The notes below the pieces were generated by a model. It saw only the letters and a program-made list of their open reading frames with translations. It was not told the DNA's origin and did not search any database. From Paratinospora sagittata (lineage: Eukaryota; Streptophyta; Magnoliopsida; Ranunculales; Menispermaceae): a stretch of DNA of 64,000 nt. Positions 37,101 to 48,199 of this stretch are shown here, piece by piece. The position numbers and the translations under genes are program-made. Every line of letters begins with the position of its first letter. Position 1 is the stretch's first letter. The stretch is taken from contig CM069602.1 in the NCBI GenBank assembly GCA_035771175.1, positions 12,113,116 through 12,177,115 of the forward strand, given 5' to 3'.

Positions 37101-39131
37101 TGGTATCAGAGATACATGTTATATTAACATCAGTTTTATATGCTATCAATCTCCTGTCTAGGTAGCAATTTGAATAATTCATCAGAGAATACTCCAATAT
37201 ACCAGCTCACCACAGGAATTTTAATCAACTGCATGCCTTATTACGTTAATCTAAATGGCTTTGTACTAGCCATATTCTCCATGTCGTCGTCAATAACTAG
37301 CTTATCTTAGATAGAAGATTTTGAGGGTATAAATTCCTCGAGATTCAAAATTAGAATTTTCCACTTATTCAGAATATTACTTCTTTTCGAAGAGACGATC
37401 CACCTGGCATGAGCGGTGACCAGCCAATCATATCCAACAAAGCATCCAATTCCAAAAATTTCATATTCTAAAATCCATAATTACTTGATGACCCTCATAT
37501 TTATATTACACATAATCTTTGCTAACCATATCATGGTAGATTCTTTCTCCTGTAGGCATACTCACAATCAATGATCTACTATTATAACAGAAGATAATAT
37601 AATCTGTCTACCATATCACCAGAGGTACAAGACCAGGTAGCTCCAACAATACATCAGAATATACACAATAACAAAATGTTGATAATACCTGTTATCAACG
37701 TCTTACTAATCTCTGGATTGGTCTTGCATTTACTTTACTTTATTCTCTAAACTCTGGTGGAGTCATATTGATAAAACATATTGGGGCATTCCATATTGAC
37801 TAACTGGACACTAACATATCCCGTGTTTTTTTTTTCTTCAGATTGATAATAAACAATCATAGGTCGAGATACAATTTACTCAGTCTGTGACTCCTGCTCA
37901 GGCAATGGAAACCACTTCTGGTTTTCATAATTCGTTAACATCACTTCCCTTTTTCCCATTATTATTGGGTCAAGTACTAACAAAATTAGAGTCACGAATA
38001 CTGCCAAATCTCAACCTTACTCAATGTTTAACTCATCGTGAATTTCATATTATTGCCTCAACATGTCCTTACATTACTTATTTCTCTTTTTACCTACCAC
38101 TGGTATTGATGACTCGACTTCAAACGGCAGTGCAAGCTATATCACTAGTATTGCTGGTGTTACAATTTCACCACAGCTTTGGCTAACCCGAAAGTTATAG
38201 GCTGCCTCACAACCTGCGCATATATTTATAACCCAACAAGTCAAACCTGTCGTATAGGATCCCAAAATTTATTCTAGATCCTTATCATTCTCCGAGTATC
38301 CATAGTAATCATTCCAAACATCAACTATACCTGTCTATTTCATTCATGGTTGTATTTATGGTTAAGCATGTCACTACATTTCAACAAGATAAACTTTTTC
38401 ATGCCTTAAATCAATTTCAGCATGATGATAGAAGCCCTTATAAAATAACTTCTTTAATTAATCTCATGCCTTAATCATCTCAGGAGTCCTTAACCCAATT
38501 TTCTACCATCTCTTATCATCAGTTAGCTTAAACTTAGCTAACTTGCTTTATTATTTTCAGAGACTTAATCATTCTCTAAGATGGTCTCCACTCAGAGTAG
38601 CAAATTCTTTACTTCGTCTACTATCAGACTGCCAGTTAAGATAGGAGAGTCTCTTCTCCTGAAAGTTTCCATAACTTTCACATATCTTTTCATTTCATCT
38701 GGCTTATCATTAAGACCTTCTATTTATTTTATTTTGACTTCAGTCTCACCTATATATGTTTTTACAGAAGTAGTCACACCATTAGCACTCACATTTGGAG
38801 CTATCAATGGTTCAAGCCTCTGTCTTTCTCACATTACAACTTTGCCACAAGCTCATAAGCTGTGCATTTCGTTGTTGTTGGGTAGTTCCTAGCCATATAT
38901 TTCTTTTTCTTTCAGCCTTCTGATCTTTTCGTGATCAGCAATTTCCATTGTTAAGCTTGACTGGTCTTTTCCAAATCTGGAATTCACCGACACATGTGAT
39001 TCTCAGTCAAGATAACATATTGGATTAGGCTCAACATAATAGGACTACCCATATGTATACCCATACAAACAATCATAATATCATAAAGCTTTTTATCTTT
39101 TTAAGGATTTTAAACCTAGGCTCGGATACCA
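37101..39131. other. degenerate retrotransposon internal sequence between convergent PBS sites
   Basis: Bounded by a plus-strand PBS at 37101-37111 and a minus-strand PBS-like site TGGTATCCGAG at 39131-39121. Both point inward. No intact gag could be read; the minus strand around 38880 may be a gag trace. No other gene seen. Confidence 0.55.
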
Positions 39132-39135
39132 ATAT

Positions 39136-39455
39136 TGTCACGACACCCCTGACGTTGGCTGACGTCATGACCGGCACAGTGTATTATTCACTGTACATAC
39201 CCATATACAGTATACAATACACTATCAGCCTCAACGGACATTCACAAAAATTTCCAATATACCACAAATCAAATCAAATCAAATATATATATAGATGATC
39301 ATTCCACTCACATTCATTCCATTCATTCCACAAATTAAATTCTCACCTGATAAATATATATGATCATCTCATTCCATCATCCCAAGTATTATATAATATT
39401 ACCACACAACCCATCTAGGTGATAGTATATCTATAGTATGTGATAATTATACATA
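39136..39455 (-). mobile_element. family A LTR, minus orientation, truncated
   Basis: Starts TGTCACGACACCCCTGACG and continues with the CCCATATACAGTATACAATAC block also found at 37020 (complement) and 49515. Only about 320 bp remain before integrase sequence begins. Confidence 0.8.
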
Positions 39456-41480
39456 TCAAAATATATCCATAACATATATGGAATCCGAATGATATTTCCT
39501 CAACATCAATATATAGAAAATATTACGGACATCTATCAACAGTGACAGTAGAGCAAATCGGTAAGCCAATTGACTTATCCTATCAAGGATCTCTAATGGT
39601 CCAACAAATCGCGGTGCGAGCTTTCTTTTCATTCCAAATCTCATTTGGCCTTTCTGTGGTAAGACCCTTAGCAAAACTGAGTCAGCCACAATACATTTCA
39701 AGGCCTATATACCAACCTTGTGTATTTAATACTATCTTGTGGCACCAATAACATAGTTCCACACTTTCAAATCAACAAGTTGGAGATCTATAAGGCTTAT
39801 TATCAAACCTTTAGAGTGCCATCATTATGCTATTATAATAGTTATTTATACACATAAGTTTACACACATAAAATATTCTTTCCAATTTCTACCAAAATTC
39901 AAGTATGCCAGATCCGAGCATGCTCGCAAGCATCAAAGTCACTATCTCAATCTGTCAACCAGTATGAGAATAAAATATCACACTGAGAAGGAGATGAGTA
40001 CCAACTCGAGTCGGCATCATATCTCAGATCTCGATAAAATCTTCGGATCTTAATCCGACATGACAAATATCTAAGTACTCCCATAAAATCTCCCTATCTC
40101 ACACATATATAATATGCTCAGTCTATCAATAGAATTCTGGTGTTCATTGGAAGAATACGCAGACTTATCAGTCCACTAATGGTTATCCAAATGGTATCAT
40201 TTCTACCCATAACCCATAAGATACCATTTGAATCCCATCTTTAATTAATACAATCCATATTACCAAGTCCATAATCTTTCATACTGATATCATACTCGTC
40301 TCATCATAAATCTTACTCTCTGAATATGAGTATCAATTAGCTGAACATGCATCCGAGCACAAATATCAACATATAGAGTAATAGAGAGTACACTCATAAC
40401 TGTAACTCTCACTCACAAACAATCTCCATTTATGGCCTCACTGATAGTTACTACTCCAGTTTCAGCCTGTTTCCTGCTCAATGCCTCAGCAACATATAGG
40501 CCTTTCCCAGGATAATAATTCAATATAAAATCAAATCCTTCGGGAATTCTTGCCACATTTAGTACCTCATATTCAGTTTCTTTTCGTTCAAAGAATTACT
40601 TCAGACTCTTAAAACTCTGAAGATAATGTGACATTTTTATTATAGAGGTAAGGCTCTCATCATTTCAAAATAACTAGAAACAAAGTTTTATTCGCTCTCA
40701 GGATAGTTATTCTCGTGCACTACCAAATATCTAGAGACACAAGTAATTAACTTATCCTTTTGGATTAATGCACAAGCCAGATCTGGACGTGATATTCAAC
40801 CACAATTACTTCTAGGTTCTGAAACTAGTAACAACATTTAATACTGTGAGAGCTTTCCCATGCACAACGGTCCACACATTATATAACATTCGTCTGGTGT
40901 AGTTTTGTGAGTGGAACAGATAGCTTCAAGGATCTTTCCACACACTTTCTATAACATACAACTAATACCAGAGAACTTCTGATTTCCTTCATTGACATCG
41001 GTTGTCACAGTACTATGATCACTTTGACCTTCGCAGCATCCTTAACGATACTATTTAAACTGGTCATGTGATCCGAAAATTCTCATCTTATTCAAACTCA
41101 CATTCACCGAGCTTGGCACTCAATCGGTGCTCTCTCAGTGACTACAAATTACTTCTGAGGTGCTATTCATGCTCCTATTATTTCTTGGGACAAATGCACA
41201 TATCATCATCAAAGACTATGTAATAATCAAGATACGGTTTATATAGCCATTGCATCAATCCAATAAACGTGATTGACACATTAATCAAGGTTACCAAAAT
41301 TTCATAATATCCGTATCTTGTCTTAAAATAGTTTGCATTACATCATTTTCTCGAATTCTTAACTGATGGTGCCTAGATCTCAAAATGATCTTAAAGAAAT
41401 TTAGGCTCCATGTAGTTAATCGACTTCGACCATCTATCCATGGTAAAGGATATTCATTATTTAGGGTTACCCTGCTCAGT
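39456..41480 (-). pseudogene. pol: Ty3/gypsy pol remnant (RT, RNase H, integrase end)
   Basis: Minus strand, order from high to low coordinates: reverse transcriptase traces around 41400-41150 (a TRYGYYEI stretch, a LYKPYLDYYIVF stretch), the RNase H end near 40570-40480 (FDFILNYYPGKG then VAEALSRK), and the integrase C-terminus at 39701-39456 (VLPQKGQMRFGMKRKLAPRF, VGPLEILDR). Many stops and frameshifts. It directly abuts the truncated LTR at 39136-39455. Confidence 0.85.
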
Positions 41481-41631
41481 TAACAGTAATTCATACTTAA
41501 ACATATTTCACTATACCTTCTTTCCATCTTATCACAAATGCTCTCCAAGGTGGCATATCAAGGATAATAAATCTTTTGCTCATTAACACATTTACCTACA
41601 CCTTAAATTCTCACAATACATAAGACATTTT

Positions 41632-42003
41632 TGTCACACCCCAGTACACAGCACACCGCAGTGTCTAGTACCCCCGGGATGTGATGGGTACCTCATACCA
41701 AGCGTACCCCAGCCATAGTACCACATAATATTGTTATACCTCAATACACAGCCCGCACATAATGGCTCAGTGGTTATTCCAAGTGCGAATTCTAACTTCT
41801 TAAGGAGAGGTTGCAAGTTCGACTTGGGGGGAGGCCCCCTTTGTGGACAAAAAACCTCGGGGATACTAGACGTTGTGTGCGGGCTGTGTATTGAGGTATA
41901 ACAATATTATGTGGTACTATAGCTGGGGTACGCTTGGTATGAGGTACCCATCACATCCCAGGGGTACTAGACACTGCGGTGTGCTGTGTACTGGGGTGTG
42001 ACA
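41632..42003 (+). mobile_element. tRNA-headed foldback element, copy 2 (128-bp arms)
   Basis: Outer ends TGTCACACCCCAGTACAC and GTGTACTGGGGTGTGACA. The arms, 41632-41759 and 41876-42003, are inverted copies with only about two mismatches. The ~115-bp centre holds the tRNA-like head: ATGGCTCAGTGGTTATTCC (box A) and GCAAGTTCGACTTG (box B). No ORF and no clear target duplication. It sits at the break between the two parts of a family B LTR. Confidence 0.85.
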
Positions 42004-43923
42004 TATGTTACATGCAAGACTCAACTCCAACTTTGGTCTTCCACCCATCCAAGGTTCATCACAATTCATGCATCAAAATGAAACCCTCATGCTCAAAATA
42101 AAGCTATCATGCAACTAATAGAGAGATTCAAGGAAGAAATGGAGGAAAAATGCAAACCTTAGGTGTTCTTAAGCAAGAAACCACCAAACCCTAATTTTCC
42201 TCTCCTTTTCTCCTCTCCAGCTCCTTTCTCTCTTTTCTGGCTGAGAAATGAGCAAATGAACCTAAAATTACGTTTTGGTTGCTTAAATAGACAAGCTTGG
42301 GCCCACAACTAAAAGTTGCCAAAAACTATCAAAAAATCAATTTTTCGGTTATAATATTTGTACCTAGATAGTCAATTTATTGCAAAATATCCACCAATTT
42401 AACATCGTAACCGTTCAAACGTTGCATGAGTCAGTTACCAACATTCTGGTAAACTTTCAACTCAGTCCAACAGTGGGATTTCGAGATCTAACTATTTGAT
42501 CAAAACTGTGTAAGAAAATCTGAAAATCCGTGAAACGGTGTTTGGAGTCTTATAACTCGTAGTAGGTAACTCTGATCAAGATCTTCACCGTTCATAATGA
42601 AGATATATCATAATGAAGATATATCATAGAAGAATGATCTGAAAAAAGTTCAGCTCAATCGGACCATGGATCTAGGAGATCAAACCATTGAGTAATTTGT
42701 GATAGAAATTTCTTCCTCCATGGAGCGAGCTCCACTGGATTCAAAACACCGTTTTCGACATGTTTTGACGTCGAACGGGTCTCTGATGGTTCTGAAACTT
42801 TATGTGTCACACCCTGGGTTGCACAGCGTGCCCCCTACCCAGGTGCGGGCGCACCCCCTCGGGGCGAACGCCTAGCCATTATGGATCCATAATATTGTCC
42901 CATCTCGGCCAGCCACGCCACACAAGGACGCCGGACACCGAGATCATTTATCCATATTATTCACACTCCCATGAATAATATAGGGCCTCCCCCAAGTTCG
43001 AACTCGCAACCTCTTCCTCATAAGGTTAGATTTCGCAACTTGAGGAAGAGGTTGCGAGTTCGAACTTGGGGGAGGCCCTATATTATTCATGGGAGTGTGA
43101 ATAATATGGATAAATGATCTCGGTGTCCGGCGTCCTTGTGTGGCGTGGCTGGCCGAGATGGGACAATATTATGGATCCATAATGGCTAGGCGTTCGCCCC
43201 GAGGGGGTGCGCCCGCACCTGGGTAGGGGGCACGCTGTGCAACCCACGCCTAGCCATAGTACCACATAATATTGTCCTATCGCCATGTAGCAACCCAACC
43301 GCAGCTGGTCTACATCGAAACGATTATTTGTCCCTACTATTCATAATATTGTCCTATCGCCATGTAGCAACCCAACCGCAGCTGGTCTACATCGAAACGA
43401 TTATTTGTCCCTACTATTCATGACATAAGGCCTTTTTGTCACACCCTGGGTTGCACAGCGTGCCCCCTACCCAGGTGCGGGCGCACCCCCTCGGGGCGAA
43501 CGCCTAGCAATTATGGATCCATAATATTGTCCCATCTCGGCCAGCCACGCCACACAAGGACGCCGACCACCGAGATCATTTATCCATATTATTCATGGGA
43601 GTGTGAATAATATGGATAAATGATCTCGGTGGCCGGCGTCCTTGTGTGGTGTGGCTGGCCGAGATGGGACAATATTATGGATCCATAATGGCTAGGCGTT
43701 CGCCCCGAGGGGGTGCGCCCGCACCTGGGTAGGGGGCACGCTGTGCAACCCAGGGTGTGACATTATGTGCACTCCTTATGACCTAAAATCATGCAAAGAC
43801 ACTCGAACTTACGTGCTTCGAGCATTAAAATACATATACACATACTTATATGAATACGTATACGTGTACTCTACGGGTACACTATGAGTCAAAATGACGT
43901 CACCTAAAGGTACAGGGTGCTAC
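42004..43923 (-). mobile_element. family B LTR, minus orientation, second part
   Basis: Parallels 54040-54859, including the GCTTAAATAGACAAGCTTGGG block at about 42281 (TATA-like region) and the CTAGGAGATCAA stretch at 42672. It is interrupted at 42805-43762 by a palindromic element and ends near 43923. A 17-bp unit (ATAATGAAGATATATC) is duplicated at 42595-42630. Confidence 0.8.
42805..43762 (+). mobile_element. compound palindromic tRNA-headed element, copy 3, TSD TTATG
   Basis: Two foldbacks in a row within one insertion. The first, 42805-43247, has arms of about 205 bp that include the tRNA head (box B GAGTTCGAACTTG) around a ~20-bp loop. The second, 43437-43762, is an almost perfect palindrome with ~155-bp arms. 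Outer ends are TGTCACACCCTGGG and CCCAGGGTGTGACA; TTATG flanks both sides (42800-42804, 43763-43767). Between the foldbacks lies a third body type in two tandem 77-bp copies (43266-43342, 43343-43419). Confidence 0.85.
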
Positions 43924-43929
43924 TTATTA

Positions 43930-44562
43930 CCTTCACATGCAGAGGATACGAGATGAGTTTCGTAATCATATCCATCAAGGTTTGGCACTTGCTGGCGTAC
44001 AAACTTATGCCCAGGCGATGTTGCAGGCTGCTGACTTTGAGACTGCAGAGGCTCACTCACGGATGAGAACATCAGTTACAGTACAGGCACCTGCAGTTCC
44101 TTCGGTGCAGACTTAGCCAGCAAGGTCAGTGGATCAGTTTTATGGCAAGAAGAAGAACCGAATGAACAAGAGGCAGAGGTATGGTGGCCGCGGGTACGAA
44201 TCATTATTAGCCTCCACCCCAGTGACAGTTGCACCACCAATTCCAAGCCTGAGGCAGGCCCCAGTAGCAGTAAAGTTTAGCTAGGCACAGTGGACAACAG
44301 ACAACAGGGGCAGAGTCATAAGCCGTATCTTCAGCGCCTAGGGCATTAAGACCGATTATCTGTTTCGAGTGGGGTGTTTAGGGGCACAGGAGGTATGTGT
44401 GTCTACATAGAGCGTCTGCTACGCAATTCAGTCTTATGCCAGTTGCTACAAGGGAGCAAGCCCGAGTTGTTACACAGGCAGATCTTGAGGCTAGCATGCA
44501 ATTGATTGAAATACTATCAGCATTTGCGATTCTTTGATATATATCTTGATTGATGTTGGTTC
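43930..44562 (+). pseudogene. gag: Ty3/gypsy gag C-terminal part
   Basis: Continuation of the backbone element: MQRIRDEFRNHIHQGL, then YAQAMLQAADFETAEAHSRM and a basic KKKNRMNKRQRYGGRG stretch. The zinc knuckle region further on is eroded. It ends in the start of the protease motif (LIDVGS), where a solo LTR was inserted. Confidence 0.8.
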
Positions 44563-47500
44563 TGTTAACCTATACGGGTCATCCTTAGCACATCCCTAAA
44601 ATATACTTGATGAAGTATATTTTGACGATCACAAACAAAATATTTTTCGGTGCTAACGAACGTTTTTCAAGAACTTATCTCTGCACCAAAGGAAAAGCAA
44701 AAAGCCAAGGAACGACTCGATCAAGGAACTCAAATCTCGTATCCAACGATCAAGATCGTTTCAACTTACGGACTTCAACGATCATATCCTGATGACAAGA
44801 TCATCTCACGTGAATGATTCGATCAAAGGAAAACAAAGACATATAAGTCGTGAAAGGATTCCAATGATCGCATCATAAATCAAAGAACGGTTTGATCAAG
44901 CTTCGTGACAACATCTTTCGATCAACATTCAAAGTCATTTCCAGCTCAAAGATCAACAAAGAAGTCACAATGAAGCGTTGGAAGTACCGATCTAGAGAAA
45001 TGAGAAATACACAAGGAAATTAAGGTATATCATTCTCTGATCATTATTGCTCAAAATGTTTTTCAAAACCATACATATATCATTATCATATGTTTTCTAA
45101 ATTTGTATGTTTTGATTTCATGTTTTTAACTATATTTCAAATGATTTAATACTATTTATTTAATTTGAAATATACCAAGTTTTTATTCACATTTATCGAA
45201 TATTTTATCAAGAGTAAAAACTGTTTACAAAGAGTCTTTTAGGACGCTAATGAAATAACAACGCTCTCCTGAACTTATTAAGTCAGGACGCTGATAGGTC
45301 ATTAGGACACTGTTAACGCTCAAGGTTGAAATGAACTGATTAATTAGGACGCTTATATGTATAGTAGCGGTCCTCTATATTAGTCAACCTTTGAAGTTGT
45401 CATGAAGTTGACTCAGCATCAGCTCACTAAAATATCTTTTAAAAAGTTTTTCAAAGAATGTTTCTTTGAGGACGTTGATGGTTATAAGTTGATTAAACTA
45501 TCAGGACACTTTCTGGATATGAACGCCCTCACTTTTGGAAATCAACTTAATAACTTTTAGGACGTTGATTGTCCTTTAGCATGTTTTTAAATGTCATATG
45601 TTTTAAAATATAGGACGCTTACTAAGTAGTGCCCTCATCTTCCGATTTTATGTTTTAAAAAGAAGGACGCTTACTAGCCATTGGTTCAATGGATACTCAA
45701 GTTGCGAAATCTAACCTTATGAGGAAGAGGTTGCGAGTTTGAACTTGGGGGAGACCCTATATTATTCATGGGAGTGTGAATAATATGGATAAATGATCTC
45801 GGTGTCCGGCGTCCTTGTGTGGCGTGGCTGGCCGAGATGGGACAATATTATGGATCCATAATGGCTAGGCGTTCGCCCCGAGGGGGTGCGCCCGCACCTG
45901 GGTAGGGGGCACGCTGTGCAACCCAGGGTGTGACACTAACTGTGCAGTAGTGCCCTCACAACAATAAAATGAGTCGGGACGTTCACAACTCGGTAGCGCC
46001 CTCACTTACCATTCAGCGGGACGCTTATACGGAATAAGCGCCCTCAAAGAACAAAGCGACAAAGTTGACATTATGTGTCAGGACGCTAATTCAACTATGG
46101 TCACTGTTCTCGCACGCACACCATATTGGTTTACTTTTCAGAACAAATCTCTGCACAATAACTTTTTAGATAAATCAGAGATCTTCTCTGATGCATGAAT
46201 CGGGGTATCCTGAAATTCTCCTTATTCATGCTATCTGGAAAGAACCAAAATGTGTATGAAAATTGCAGATGCCATTTTCATATACCACTCTAGCCGTAGA
46301 GTCTCAACGTTCATCTTGAATTTGAACTTCAAGTGTATAACGACTATGTTCCACTAAGTCTATAAATACCAACACTTAGGACCAAACAACTTGCCAATCA
46401 TTTTGTGTTGTGCCAATACTTTTTGAAAATTAGTCCGAGTCAAAATGAATTTCATTTTCTAATCTTTCAAAGTATTTTTATTGATACCTATACGATTTTC
46501 ATATTGAGTTTCAAATATATTTCTATCTTTGAAAATATGTTTTTATATTGGTATCAACTCAAATTCTCAGCACTGATTCATATATGGTATCATTCATGCT
46601 GATAATAGAATTTGAGAAATAGTTCAAGATATACAGTCGTACTTGATTTCATATCTTAAGTACTGTATTGAACTATATTAGTAGTTGCGTTAAACTACTG
46701 ATCGTTGAACCAGAAGTTTTCATACATATATTCTAAATCTATTTTGAAAAATGTCTATGTCTTTGATTTACACCAATCCTCTGTTTTTAATGTCAATATT
46801 TGTTTGGTATATTTTATCTTTCGACAAAGAACGAATTTTCATATCATATCATTCATGCTTTTCGAAACTGCACCTTGAGCAATACCAAACATTAAAAGGT
46901 AAAAGACTGAATGTGTATTTCAATTTAGCATTACCTATTTTACATTTCATATCTTTGTAATGCTATATATTGTGCTTAATGTAAAGTGTTCTACTGCGTT
47001 AGAACCACCCAACATCTTAGCGTTGTAATGTTGGTGTGTTTCTGGATTGAAACAACTAGGACAAGTGAAGGTAGTTCACTTGATGATTTCAGGGTTGAAA
47101 TCATATAGGTTTCCTCTGAGCATGTAAAAGAGTAACCGGTTCATCCTCATCCCGTAAAAGGATAGGTGTGTCCTTAACCTTAAAAATGATAGGTTATCTC
47201 TCAGCCTTTAAAAGAGGAATTGGTTCATTCTCGTCCAGTAAAAGGGTAGGTGTGTCCTTAACCTTAAAAAAAAATAGATTATCTCTCAGCCTTAAAAGAG
47301 AAACTGGTTGTTCCTTATATCGCAAAAGGATCACAGTTCTTCTTTAGCCAGCAAAATGAACATGGATTTCTCCTCATCCTTGAAAAAGGAAATTGGTTAT
47401 TCTTTAGCCATTAAAAGGAACATGATTTTTTTCTAATCCTGAAAAAAGGAAAATGGTTCATCCACAACCCGTGAAAGGATAGGTTTGTCTTTAACCTAAA

Positions 47501-47759
47501 AATGACAGTTGTAACGGTTTGATTCTCACCCGTAAGAGAATCAGTTAGTAGATTGAGTAAATCCTAATCGGGAGATTAGGTAGTGGACGTAGGCTTGGCC
47601 GAACCATTATAAATTTGTATGTCAAACGTTTGCATTTTAGTCTGTGTTCTAATTTGCTCTATATTCCAATTAACTTATGTAAATCACTTAAGTTATTGGA
47701 AGAATAATTTTAAAATTAACCATTGCACCCAATTCACCCCCTCTTGGGTGGGACCAACA
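44563..47759 (+). mobile_element. solo LTR (3.2 kb) inserted at the protease active site, TSD GGTTC
   Basis: Starts TGTTAACCTATACGGG and ends GGTGGGACCAACA; GGTTC flanks it at 44558-44562 and 47760-47764. Removing it restores the frame of the protease motif. A TATA box (CTATAAATACC) is at about 46360-46370. Upstream of it, 45235-46110 carries more than ten RGGACGCT-like motifs mixed with GCCCTCA. A ~84-bp unit (GGTTCATTCTCGTCC... type) repeats at 47138-47300 in the presumed transcribed part. The end resembles LTRs of long-LTR copia-like elements, but the superfamily is not certain. Confidence 0.85.
45677..45935 (+). mobile_element. tRNA-headed TGTGACA-type short element, copy 4
   Basis: Starts GCCATTGGTTCAATGG (box A-like), box B GAGTTTGAACTTG, body as in copy 3, ends CAACCCAGGGTGTGACA. 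No inverted 5' arm. CTA (or ACTA) flanks both sides. The neighbouring repeat unit GGACGCTTACTAAGTAGTG at 45613 shows what the empty site looked like. Confidence 0.85.
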
Positions 47760-47764
47760 GGTTC

Positions 47765-48180
47765 TATTATGTCTTTTATTTTTGGTAGTGTGGTAGATAA
47801 ATTGAGATTATCTACTATTAGAACTAGTACTCCGTTGATTTTGAGTACGGCAGTTGGTGAGAGGATTTACCCTAACATGGTATGTGTGGGATGCATTGTG
47901 AGATTCGAGGGCCACGAGATGTCTATTGACCTTAGAGTCTTAGAATCCCTCGAGTTAGATGTCATTTTAGGTATGGATTGACTAGCAGTATATCACGCTC
48001 ACATTGATTACTTAGGCAAGAGGGTTGTCTTTCAGATACCCGGACAACCAGTCTTTGTTTTTCGAGGCAGGACTGCATCTAGACCACCTACACTGATGAT
48101 GAGGTTGCTACGATGGCCAGTTTGAGGCCAGTGGATGATGTGGGGCAGAGTGTTTAGTTAGCAGACATTCTTATAGTCTG
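47765..48180 (+). pseudogene. Ty3/gypsy aspartic protease
   Basis: Retropepsin segment: SVVDKLRLSTIRTSTPL, VGERIYPNM, and LRVLESLELDVILGMD followed by a stop where LAVYHAHIDY continues. The active-site triad reads D-V-G, split by the solo LTR upstream. Non-functional. Confidence 0.85.
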
Positions 48181-48199
48181 TGAGTACCCCATAGGTTTT

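Noticed and set aside
43083..43298. 71-codon minus frame
   Set aside because: Arises from the palindrome arms, which read open by chance on both strands.
41632..43762. CRISPR-like array or integron interpretation of the repeats
   Set aside because: Plant nuclear context, no regular spacers; the repeats are inverted transposon arms.
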